From a virus: a stretch of DNA of 64,000 bases. The stretch lies in IMG/VR virus record IMGVR_UViG_3300022926_000006, positions 1-64,000 of that record; one strand, 5' to 3'. Positions 1-6,888 of the stretch are shown piece by piece. Made by a program: the position numbers and the translations under genes. The notes below the pieces were generated by a model that ran no database searches, had not been told where the DNA came from, and saw only the letters and a list, made by a program, of their open reading frames with translations. Every line of letters begins with the position of its first letter. Position 1 is the first letter of the stretch.

Positions 1-4
1 TTCA

Positions 5-448
5 TTACATTACCCCATTAGTAAACTTGTGCCATTCGATTGCATTCTTGATATCCCACCCACGCGAGTTGATGCTACGAACAACATATTCTAAGAAGTT
101 TACAACCGTTTCATAATATACAACTTTGTCTTTCTTTTTGATTAAATCAAAGTCGCCTTCTAGTTGTTCTTCCATTTCATTCTTCAGAGGTTTTGCACCC
201 AAGTACTGTTCCCAACCAAGTTCTTTTAATTCATTCTCCGACAGTTCTCCACGATAGTACCGCCACTTATAGCGTCTAAGTTTTGCGTAATCGCTTTGTT
301 CTTTTCTGAGATTGAGTTTGACTGTGCTTAAAATTGCAACATACTTAGCATGTAGATTTGGTACATTTAATGCTTCTTTGCTAAGTTCGGTGTCATCGAA
401 TCCAGCATCTGCCGCCCACATTTGTTGTAACTTGTCTAGTTCTATCAT
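5..448 (-). CDS. uvsY: UvsY-like recombination mediator
   Basis: A protein of 147 residues resembling T4 UvsY (137 residues), which helps load the UvsX recombinase onto gp32-coated single-stranded DNA during recombination-dependent replication. The C-terminal stretch SRGWDIKNAIEWHKF matches the T4 pattern SRGFAIKHIQDMRAF in position and character. The rest is charged and helical, as expected for the small oligomeric mediator. A GAGGAA ribosome binding site precedes the ATG. Its partner gp32 is encoded at 55.3 kb in this window. The gene is complete; its stop lies five bases from the window edge. Confidence 0.85.
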   Translation of the reverse strand: MIELDKLQQMWAADAGFDDTELSKEALNVPNLHAKYVAILSTVKLNLRKEQSDYAKLRRYKWRYYRGELSENELKELGWEQYLGAKPLKNEMEEQLEGDFDLIKKKDKVVYYETVVNFLEYVVRSINSRGWDIKNAIEWHKFTNGVM

Positions 449-520
449 TCATTCCTCACATATAATTTTATACATAATGACACACTTCTACCTTTTTGTC
501 AAGCAAAAAAAGGGTAAAAG

Positions 521-1105
521 TTATAATTTCACAATATCAAACCAAGAGAATGAAAATGATGCAGATGCCGTGATGTATGGCATTGATGTGTCTGTGATAT
601 CAAACTGTAGTGCTTCCAATGAAGTTGGAAATAAATCTTTGAAGCGTATCTCTACGTTTGCATTATTGCTACTATTTGTAATTGTCATTGTAGCGTCTGT
701 CATAGTAGGAGCAATAGGTTTTAATGTACTACTAGACGCCGCAGGATGCGCCACAGAAGAGTTTATATAATCTGTGTACTCTTTTGTGTCAATGTCACCA
801 CTGACTGCTCTCATCCATGTATAGAGTGCTTTATAGTTTACCATATCCTCATCAACAAGAAAGGTAATTAATAAGTCACCAAATTGTAATGTGTCACCAG
901 GAACTGGAGTATCTTTAACTCTTGTAAATTGTGTAGACATTCCTAATGTAGTATTAGGAATATTTGCCGTCTGACATGTAAATGCAACAGTTGGAAGATT
1001 TTGCATTGTAAACACAAATGATGACGGTGCAAGATAGTTTAAATTTTGCTGAACTGGATTTGATTGAACCCATGTCTGAATGTTAACATTGCTGTCATAT
1101 GCCAT
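521..1105 (-). CDS. tail-tube-fold virion protein (gp19/gp54-like paralogue)
   Basis: A 194-residue protein of a family common in marine T4-like phages. Visible hallmarks are LAPSSFVFTMQNLP near the start, a central PVPGDTLQFGDLLITFLVDE segment and the C-terminal FKDLFPTSLEALQF then a beta-rich end. This layout resembles the T4 tube proteins gp19 and gp54, both also present here (8455-9021 and 46985-47776), so it is probably a third tube-fold protein of the tail or baseplate. The exact virion position is unknown. A GATAAATA late-promoter-like box lies upstream at 1133-1140. Confidence 0.6.
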   Translation of the reverse strand: MAYDSNVNIQTWVQSNPVQQNLNYLAPSSFVFTMQNLPTVAFTCQTANIPNTTLGMSTQFTRVKDTPVPGDTLQFGDLLITFLVDEDMVNYKALYTWMRAVSGDIDTKEYTDYINSSVAHPAASSSTLKPIAPTMTDATMTITNSSNNANVEIRFKDLFPTSLEALQFDITDTSMPYITASASFSFSWFDIVKL

Positions 1106-1132
1106 AGTAGTTTTCCTATTCGTTTATACTAC

Positions 1133-1140
1133 TATTTATC
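1133..1140 (-). promoter_or_regulatory. T4-type late promoter-like box
   Basis: GATAAATA on the minus strand, one mismatch from the T4 late consensus TATAAATA, 28 nt upstream of the gene at 521-1105 and just after the terminator at 1145-1169. Confidence 0.5.
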
Positions 1141-1144
1141 CATT

Positions 1145-1169
1145 TAAAAAAGGGGACATTTAGTCCCCT
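1145..1169 (-). terminator. intrinsic terminator after the PqqA-like gene
   Basis: A perfect 7-bp stem AGGGGAC/GTCCCCT with a five-base loop is followed on the minus strand by six T. It lies eight bases past the stop of the PqqA-like peptide gene and before the next late promoter box, so it closes that tiny transcription unit. Confidence 0.8.
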
Positions 1170-1176
1170 CTGAGTA

Positions 1177-1248
1177 TTACTTGTTCATTATGTACATTGT
1201 TACTTCAAATCCAAATCTCATTTCTGTATATGTTGGTTTAGTCCACAT
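1177..1248 (-). CDS. pqqA-like: PqqA-like peptide precursor
   Basis: A 23-codon ORF coding for MWTKPTYTEM then RFGFEVTMY then IMNK. From memory of the Klebsiella pneumoniae PqqA peptide (also 23 residues), about 12 of 23 positions are identical, including Trp2, Lys4, Pro5, Arg11, Gly13 and the EVTxY core with Glu15 and Tyr19. Those two residues are the ones cross-linked by the radical-SAM enzyme PqqE to start pyrroloquinoline quinone synthesis. A GGAGA ribosome binding site sits 6 nt before the ATG. The gene has its own downstream terminator and is separated from gene 23 by that gene's terminator. No pqqB, C, D or E is visible here, so processing would need host enzymes. The match is clear; function in the phage is inference. 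Confidence 0.82.
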   Translation of the reverse strand: MWTKPTYTEMRFGFEVTMYIMNK

Positions 1249-1329
1249 AATTTTCTCCATAAAATTTTATGCAAAATGCATACTATTACTTATAAGATTA
1301 GAGTGATAAATTGACTAAGTATTATCATG

Positions 1330-1337
1330 AATTTATA
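1330..1337 (-). promoter_or_regulatory. late promoter-like box for the PqqA-like gene
   Basis: TATAAATT on the minus strand, one mismatch from the T4 late consensus, just past the gene 23 terminator. The predicted RNA start near 1324 leaves a leader of about 75 nt containing a small ATGCA/TGCAT hairpin. Confidence 0.4.
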
Positions 1338-1343
1338 ATAAAA

Positions 1344-1367
1344 AAAAGGGTCCCGAAGGACCCTTTT
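1344..1367 (-). terminator. gene 23 terminator with UUCG loop
   Basis: On the minus strand GGGTCC-TTCG-GGACCC forms a hairpin capped by a stable UUCG tetraloop, followed by a run of seven T. It lies 25 bases past the capsid gene stop. The plus strand also has T runs after the stem, so it may act both ways. Confidence 0.9.
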
Positions 1368-1391
1368 CTCGTTTTTTGCTTTACAGCAATC

Positions 1392-2669
1392 TTACATAAG
1401 GTTAGTAACTTTAGTAAGTCTGTAGTAAGCGTTGCTATCAGCACTGATAGATGTGAATGGATTTGAGACAATACCGTAGCGTGTCTTGAAACCAATCTTA
1501 GGTTGGAATGTATTCTCACCAACTGCACGAACCATTTGTAACGGAACGTATGGGCAATAGAACAGACCAGCATCATATGCTGAAGTACCCTTATAACCTA
1601 CACAGTAGAACTGTGAAGCATCTGAGTTGTTTGCTGAATATGGATCAACGTAGACTTTAATCTTACCGTTAAGTACACCAGCAAAGGTGTTACCAGCGTC
1701 ATCAACCTGGAGACCAGTTTGAAGTGCAGGTGCGTAATCAAGAACGCCTGCCATTGACAGAGCAGATGCAACATCACTTGAAGTGATGATGAAGTTACCC
1801 TTACCACGGCGAGTGTCTTGTGCGATTGTGTTAGCATCGCGCTCGATTTGGAACAAGAGTCCCTTGAAACGCTCAACTGACCAACGACCGTTACTGTCAA
1901 CGTCTAAGTCAAAAGTACCAGCAGTTGCTACTGCGCCTGCTTGTGCGCCTGCTTTAGCAGATGTGTACACAGTACGAACTACTTCGCGGTTGATTTCAGC
2001 AAGAATTTCTGCAGACAAGATGTTTGCTAATTCTGTTTCAGCGTCAAGACCGTGAACTGCTTTCAAATCTTGTGCAAGTTCAAGTGTGTATTCTGCTTTC
2101 AATGCGCGGGTCTTAGCAGTAACGGTGGTCTTCTCAATTGAGAATGCCATTTCGTTAAACTGACCAGAGTTACCCATTGCAACAGCGCCATCGCCAAGTG
2201 CTTCACCAAGGTTGGTTGCGGCGGCGGTACCAGTTGTGTGAGTACCGTCAACTGGGTTTGAACCAGCGTGAGTACCAACACCAGCAAAGTCTGTATCTGC
2301 TTCGTTGAAGAGTGCTTCAGTACCACCTTGGGTGCTGTAAGTAGACTTCATTGCAAAGATAAGACCAGTTGGAGCAGTCATAGGTTGAACACCACAGATG
2401 TCGTATGCAATCAGATTAGGCATTGCACGGCGTACAAGCGAAATCAGGATTGGGTCAAACTTAGCAACCCCACCACTGTCTGGCATAGCGCCAGCGGCGT
2501 TGGCAGGTGCCGCTTCATGGAGCATACCACGCTCCTCTTTCATTGCTTTTTCTTGGTTCTCAAGAATTACAGTTGTGACTGCCTTCTTGTAAGAATCCTG
2601 AATGGCAGGCATGTCAGGATGCTCAAGAACAGGACCCCACTTCTGCTGAAGGTTTTCTGTTAAAAACAT
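1392..2669 (-). CDS. 23: major capsid protein gp23
   Basis: A 425-residue major capsid protein of the T4 gp23 family (HK97 fold). The N-terminus carries FLTENLQQKWGPVLEHP, typical of gp23, and the body has the LIAYDICGVQPMTAPTGLIF segment of T4-like capsids. A likely prohead protease cut is seen at LHE(52)|A53, fitting the gp21 rule (Leu/Ile)-X-Glu|small residue, which would remove a 52-residue delta domain as in T4. It shares its module with scaffold gp22 and protease gp21. It has a strong GGAG ribosome binding site, a consensus late promoter at 2713-2720 and a strong terminator. Confidence 0.97.
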   Translation of the reverse strand: MFLTENLQQKWGPVLEHPDMPAIQDSYKKAVTTVILENQEKAMKEERGMLHEAAPANAAGAMPDSGGVAKFDPILISLVRRAMPNLIAYDICGVQPMTAPTGLIFAMKSTYSTQGGTEALFNEADTDFAGVGTHAGSNPVDGTHTTGTAAATNLGEALGDGAVAMGNSGQFNEMAFSIEKTTVTAKTRALKAEYTLELAQDLKAVHGLDAETELANILSAEILAEINREVVRTVYTSAKAGAQAGAVATAGTFDLDVDSNGRWSVERFKGLLFQIERDANTIAQDTRRGKGNFIITSSDVASALSMAGVLDYAPALQTGLQVDDAGNTFAGVLNGKIKVYVDPYSANNSDASQFYCVGYKGTSAYDAGLFYCPYVPLQMVRAVGENTFQPKIGFKTRYGIVSNPFTSISADSNAYYRLTKVTNLM

Positions 2670-2702
2670 TTTTATATCTCCTTGTTTTTACTTTTAATAA
2701 AT

Positions 2703-2727
2703 GTAACAGTATTATTTATACTATTAC
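2703..2727 (-). promoter_or_regulatory. gene 23 late promoter in a near-palindrome
   Basis: Consensus TATAAATA (2713-2720, minus) lies at the centre of 10-bp arms GTAACAGTAT/ATACTATTAC with one mismatch, overlapping the gene 22 stop. The predicted RNA start is near 2707, so only read-through RNA from gene 22 would carry both arms. Confidence 0.75.
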
Positions 2728-3926
2728 TTTGCCTTAAATGTTCTGGAGATTGCAGAAACATAGTCTTTCATCTCTCCGGTTAGATTGACTGATTCAGAAA
2801 TCTCTTCAACAGCAACCGCGTCCTCTTCGATAGTTTTGGCAACTTTTGGGAAGTAACTCTCAATGAGTGTTCCCAATTCTTCTTTGTACTGTTCTTCAGT
2901 GTCGAACTGTACGCTTTCTACTAGACCAGCAAACTTCTCTTTTTGAGTGTCAGTTAAGTCTTTAGTAGCATTTTCGATAGCAATTTGCTTCTTTGCTTCG
3001 TTGACGATTTTTGCAGTTTCAGCATTCTTTTGGATTTGCTCATTGAGTTTAGTCTCAAGTGCTTCGATTTTTGATTGCTGTTCTGCCATTACGTCATATT
3101 TGTCTTCTGGAACATCAATGTAATGCTCTTCGAATACTTTCTTCAATGAAACGATGAAATCTTCAGTGATTTCTGATTTAAGACCACGCTCAACTGCGAG
3201 TTCATTATCAGATGCCCACTGCTCAACAACATATGAAAGATAAGTGTCAACTTTCTCTGTCAAATCTTCTTGAATTTTAGCAACTTCTTCTTCCAATGCA
3301 ACAGCAAATGTTTCATTGATATCTGCAACCGCACCATTAACTTTAGAAAGAACTGCCGCTTCAAAGATAGTCTTTGCTTTTGCTTGAGTATCTTCATCAA
3401 GTGAAATTGCTTCAGCAAGGGCAGACATGTCATCAGCAATATCCAAATCTTCGGATTTGTATGATGCTTTTAACTTCTTCTTACCATGTGCCATTTCTTC
3501 GACTTCATCTTCGTCTTCATCTTCATCTTCGTCCTCATCTTCATCGTCTTCTTCTTTAGCGACTACTTTCTTGGACTCTTTCATTTCTTCATCATCTTCG
3601 TCTTCATCTTCGTCCTCTTCCTCATCAACTTTCTCGCCTTTTTTCTTAGCGATTGCTTTCTTGAGGGCAGGAGGAAGTTCGCCTTCAGTGACTTCTTCTT
3701 CTGCAATTACATCTTCATCTGCATCTTCGTCTTCTTTGACTTTCTGCATTTTCTCTTGTGGTTTTTCTCCACCTGGAGCAGATGCTTTTTTCTGTTTCTT
3801 ACCGGCGTCTGGACCAGACTTTGTTTCTGGATCAGTTACAGCAGGACCTAAGTCTTCTGCGCCTTTAGGTGCCGCTTCAGCAATTGATGCTTCTAACAGT
3901 TCCTTAATTTTATCTTCTACTGACAT
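2724..3926 (-). CDS. 22: prohead scaffold protein gp22
   Basis: A 400-residue scaffolding core protein placed between protease gp21 and capsid gp23, as in T4 (T4 gp22 is 269 residues). The middle, residues 65-145, is a hyper-acidic run of Asp and Glu with Lys patches; the C-terminal half is helical and coiled-coil-like. Several predicted gp21 cleavage sites are visible: LLE(12)|A, IAE(17)|A, LAE(172)|A and IFE(189)|A. This fits the known fate of gp22, which is cut into internal peptides before DNA packaging. The acidic tract is coded by a degenerate GAT/GAA repeat, so its length probably varies between relatives. Confidence 0.9.
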   Translation of the reverse strand: MSVEDKIKELLEASIAEAAPKGAEDLGPAVTDPETKSGPDAGKKQKKASAPGGEKPQEKMQKVKEDEDADEDVIAEEEVTEGELPPALKKAIAKKKGEKVDEEEDEDEDEDDEEMKESKKVVAKEEDDEDEDEDEDEDEDEVEEMAHGKKKLKASYKSEDLDIADDMSALAEAISLDEDTQAKAKTIFEAAVLSKVNGAVADINETFAVALEEEVAKIQEDLTEKVDTYLSYVVEQWASDNELAVERGLKSEITEDFIVSLKKVFEEHYIDVPEDKYDVMAEQQSKIEALETKLNEQIQKNAETAKIVNEAKKQIAIENATKDLTDTQKEKFAGLVESVQFDTEEQYKEELGTLIESYFPKVAKTIEEDAVAVEEISESVNLTGEMKDYVSAISRTFKAK

Positions 3927-3953
3927 TTGGATATCTCCTATTTGTTTGTCTAT

Positions 3954-3961
3954 TATTTATA
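3954..3961 (-). promoter_or_regulatory. late promoter for gene 22
   Basis: Exact TATAAATA on the minus strand, 28 nt upstream of the gene 22 start, with a GGAG ribosome binding site between. Confidence 0.8.
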
Positions 3962-3969
3962 ATTGTTGT

Positions 3970-4617
3970 TTAAAGTTTTGACAAGAAATTTTCGAATGCT
4001 TGCAATTTTGCTTCATCTAATTTACGCATAGATGCTTTCTTAATTTCTTGTTTATATCTTTCGATATTCACTTCTTTGATGATGCCATTATCCCACACCC
4101 ACTCTTTACCTTCCATGATGCCACTTACGAAAGCATCAGGTGCAGATGGGTCTGCAACAATGTCGGCGGCGGTTGCAAGATAAAAGTCACCTTGCACTTC
4201 TTGGGCACCTGAACGACCCGCTTTAAGCGAACCCATGCCTCTAGAAGATACCCCCAAAGTAGCGCCTTCATCCATCAAATTCTTAACAATCTTACCATAT
4301 GGAGTATCCATAATCTTTGCTTTGCCTATGACATTAGAACCATCCATCTTCAGTTCTGTAATCATATGCGATACTCTTTCAAGATTGATTGTTGGACCAT
4401 CAGGATGTCCCAACTCACCAAACGCACGTTTACGGTCAATGTTTTCTTTAGTATATCTTTTGACTTCAGTTTCCATAACTGACTTTGGATATACTCGACC
4501 GTTTCTATTCTTGAGGTCGGACTGCATGAATACGCCCTCAATGAAATATTGTTTTGCGCCACCCTTCTCTTCTACAAGAAAGTTAGCGTCTGAAATTTCT
4601 TCTCTAATCAGTTTCAT
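3970..4617 (-). CDS. 21: prohead core maturation protease gp21
   Basis: A serine protease of the herpesvirus assemblin-like gp21 family that processes the prohead core and capsid. Counting from MKLIREEIS, His71 lies in GELGHPDGPT and the nucleophile Ser is in LGVSSRG (124/125), the two signatures of the family. The C-terminal LDEAK matches the enzyme's own cutting rule, so self-processing is likely. I chose the ATG at 4617, right after the stop of the preceding gene, because relatives start MKLIREE; an in-frame ATG at 4632 would add five residues and overlap the upstream gene. Confidence 0.93.
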   Translation of the reverse strand: MKLIREEISDANFLVEEKGGAKQYFIEGVFMQSDLKNRNGRVYPKSVMETEVKRYTKENIDRKRAFGELGHPDGPTINLERVSHMITELKMDGSNVIGKAKIMDTPYGKIVKNLMDEGATLGVSSRGMGSLKAGRSGAQEVQGDFYLATAADIVADPSAPDAFVSGIMEGKEWVWDNGIIKEVNIERYKQEIKKASMRKLDEAKLQAFENFLSKL

Positions 4618-4618
4618 G

Positions 4619-4975
4619 TTAGATACCTGCATAACCTGTTAATTTTTTAAGCACTAAAATGCATGTGCCGCTATTAGTACCTAATGTTACTTTGATGTCT
4701 TCATCGGCATCTGTGACTTCTGTAGCAGGAAGTATAATGTGTCCTGCTGTAACACCACCACTGTCAAATTTAATTGTTCCTGTAGCGGCACTTTCAACTG
4801 TTACGTCACCAGACCAAATAATTTCCTTGATACCAACAGTAGGTGAAGCGGCAGTTTGACTTGTCACAAGAAATGAAGCACCATCTATATCGATGGTGGT
4901 GTTTCCCGCACCTCCAGTTACACTGACTACATTAGTCGTTTTGGTAACCTTTAGAAATTGTTGACCTATTGCCAT
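4619..4975 (-). CDS. small beta-rich virion protein candidate
   Basis: A 118-residue protein rich in Thr, Val and Gly with alternating hydrophobic residues, suggesting a compact beta-barrel. It sits in the head operon directly before the protease. Its end (EDIKVTLGTNSGTC then LVLKKLTGYAGI) parallels that of the 123-residue protein at 13365-13736 (KDIRVTIEDGTVTITLKKVSGF), which also lies among head genes, so the two look like paralogues. A head decoration or minor capsid role is possible but not shown. A consensus late promoter lies at 5001-5008. Confidence 0.6.
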   Translation of the reverse strand: MAIGQQFLKVTKTTNVVSVTGGAGNTTIDIDGASFLVTSQTAASPTVGIKEIIWSGDVTVESAATGTIKFDSGGVTAGHIILPATEVTDADEDIKVTLGTNSGTCILVLKKLTGYAGI

Positions 4976-5000
4976 TTTAAATACCCTTTTATTTTACTAA

Positions 5001-5008
5001 TATTTATA
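5001..5008 (-). promoter_or_regulatory. late promoter
   Basis: Exact TATAAATA on the minus strand, 26 nt upstream of the 118-residue gene of the head operon. Confidence 0.75.
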
Positions 5009-5020
5009 CAGTATAATGTT

Positions 5021-6685
5021 TTAACTTTCGCCCTTTGCCATATTGGTGGCGGTACCCATCTTAACATTCATCCAATCATCACCATAACGCTTCTTAAATT
5101 CAGCATCAGGTAAGTCTTTAGCGATTTTCTCTCGCTTCTTTAATTCAAATTTAGTCAATGCTCGCTCTTTTATGGTAGAAGTATCGGTTTCTTCTTTATC
5201 ACCATGGTGAACTACGAATTCGTTAAATGAGTTGTATACATAAGGTGTAACCTTTTCAGAAACAATAGAATCCTTATTAATAGTCTCATCCATTAATGCT
5301 TGAATGGTCTTAACATCTAGTTTTAACATTTTAGCAATTTGTTGTGCAGACTTACCTTGAGAGATAAGGTCATGCAATTGCTTCATCTTACCCTCTTCAA
5401 GTTCTACTTCTTCACGCACTTGTTTAGCAAGGTCTGCGTCAACGAATTCTTCATATGCTGGTTTAATAGCAAGAAGTCCCTGTTGTGACTTAGGAACTTT
5501 CAAGTCTTTAATTGCTTTGAGTTTTGCACCATATATGCTTTCTGCTTCACTCTTTTTGATTTCAAGTTTCTTGCCCTTATAGATTGCAATCCATCCAGCA
5601 AATTTTTCTTCGTTTACGCTTTCTTCTGGTATTACTCTTAATGCTCCAGACACATATGCTGGATGATTTTTCAATGCTCTTTGTGCATCTGTCTCATCGT
5701 TGCTGTCAACATAGACTTTTACTTTTTTATTTCTACTATCAGCATCTACACGAAACTGAATACGACCCATCTTCTGAGCAATCTCTTTACCAATACCATC
5801 ACCCATCATTCTATCAAAGATTTTCTGCTTCTTAGGGTCTTTGAAGTTACCGTCTTTATCAAATAACTTTGCAAGATGTGCAGGTAATGCCTCATCAAGT
5901 GTTTCTTCTTTTAGTTGCGACTTATCTACTTTGTCACCAATTGCTTGTGCAGTTTTAAGTCTTGCCATTTTGAGTGGTGCAACATCTTTAAAACGCTTTT
6001 CAAGACTTCTACGATCCAATCTCAGGTCACGCTCATCACTGCCCATTGAATAGATTTTCATATCTGTTCCAACAAGAGCATACTTCATCTTTGGTGCTTC
6101 ATCCAACTCTTCTTTTAACTCTGATACTGCTTTCTTAAAGTTTTCAGGAGACTTAGAAACATAAGTCTGTAACTGCAATTTAGAAGCAGGTTTAAGATTT
6201 TGATAGATACGCAGAATTTTTTCTGCATCTTTAGGATTTAATTTGACTTTCTTTCCATTAGAGAACTCAACAGGTTTCATACCACGCAAAGAAATAACTT
6301 TACGCAACTGAACGATTACATTCTTATCTGCCTGCTCTCTATCTGTATCGGTAGCATCAGTATCGATATCAGCGGCGTCTTTACCACTTCTACGACCCAT
6401 TGCTCTCATTGCATCGCGCTTTGCACGATTTTCTTCTAACTCTTCACCCACAAGTTGCAAGTATTCTTTTGCAATATTTTCCACATCTTTTTGATTAGAA
6501 TATGAACCCGCATACTTTTCGCCATCAAAGTAAGCAAAGAACTTATTACCTTTTGATGTGATTGTAAATTCAACATTCTTTTTACGACCAATCTTTTCGT
6601 TCTTTACAATTTTTTCGCCGGCGCCAACTTTAACTTTTTCTTGTAAATCTAAAGTTTGTCTGATATGGGTGAGTGTTAATGACAT
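5021..6685 (-). CDS. large prohead core or internal head protein
   Basis: A 554-residue, highly charged Lys/Glu-rich protein in the place where T4 has prohead core gene 68 (141 residues). Predicted gp21 cleavage sites LDE(196)|A, LDE(265)|A and LEE(431)|G would divide it into four fragments. Between sites there are small globular units, including a SKGNKFFAYFDGEKYAGSY unit near the start, a LKVPKSQQGLLAIKPAYEE unit near 395-413, and QLHDLISQGKSAQQIAKML (436-454), which resembles a helix-turn-helix. The layout suggests a scaffold polyprotein cut during maturation, some pieces of which may stay inside the head. Function is inferred from position and cut sites. Confidence 0.65.
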   Translation of the reverse strand: MSLTLTHIRQTLDLQEKVKVGAGEKIVKNEKIGRKKNVEFTITSKGNKFFAYFDGEKYAGSYSNQKDVENIAKEYLQLVGEELEENRAKRDAMRAMGRRSGKDAADIDTDATDTDREQADKNVIVQLRKVISLRGMKPVEFSNGKKVKLNPKDAEKILRIYQNLKPASKLQLQTYVSKSPENFKKAVSELKEELDEAPKMKYALVGTDMKIYSMGSDERDLRLDRRSLEKRFKDVAPLKMARLKTAQAIGDKVDKSQLKEETLDEALPAHLAKLFDKDGNFKDPKKQKIFDRMMGDGIGKEIAQKMGRIQFRVDADSRNKKVKVYVDSNDETDAQRALKNHPAYVSGALRVIPEESVNEEKFAGWIAIYKGKKLEIKKSEAESIYGAKLKAIKDLKVPKSQQGLLAIKPAYEEFVDADLAKQVREEVELEEGKMKQLHDLISQGKSAQQIAKMLKLDVKTIQALMDETINKDSIVSEKVTPYVYNSFNEFVVHHGDKEETDTSTIKERALTKFELKKREKIAKDLPDAEFKKRYGDDWMNVKMGTATNMAKGES

Positions 6686-6696
6686 GTATCTACCTT

Positions 6697-6888
6697 CTAG
6701 TTTTCTGTCGATGCATCAATATCAAGTTGTCCGTTGTCATTGAATAAACTCTTCGAAAGTGTTTCTTTCGCAGTAGCAAGTTGCATTGCAACCTTATCAT
6801 TCATAACCGACTGAAACTTAACTTCAGCATCTACTAAATTCTTATCGCGAATATCGCCAATCATTGAATTAATTTTATTATCACTCAT
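6697..6888 (-). CDS. 67: gp67-like prohead core protein
   Basis: A 63-residue protein directly after the portal gene, the T4 position of gene 67 (prohead core). The stretch LVDAEVKFQSVMNDKVAMQL is helical and resembles small core proteins of marine T4-like phages. It lacks the long acidic tail of T4 gp67. Assignment rests mostly on gene order. Confidence 0.6.
   Translation of the reverse strand: MSDNKINSMIGDIRDKNLVDAEVKFQSVMNDKVAMQLATAKETLSKSLFNDNGQLDIDASTEN

Noticed and set aside
312-770. Plus-strand open frame of 152 codons over uvsY and the next gene
   Set aside because: It runs against two well supported minus-strand genes, across their junction; its composition is unlike a real protein.
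3427-3981. A 184-residue Ser-rich open frame on the plus strand
   Set aside because: It is the mirror of the Asp/Glu codon repeat of gene 22, has no ribosome binding site and reads as low-complexity Ser.
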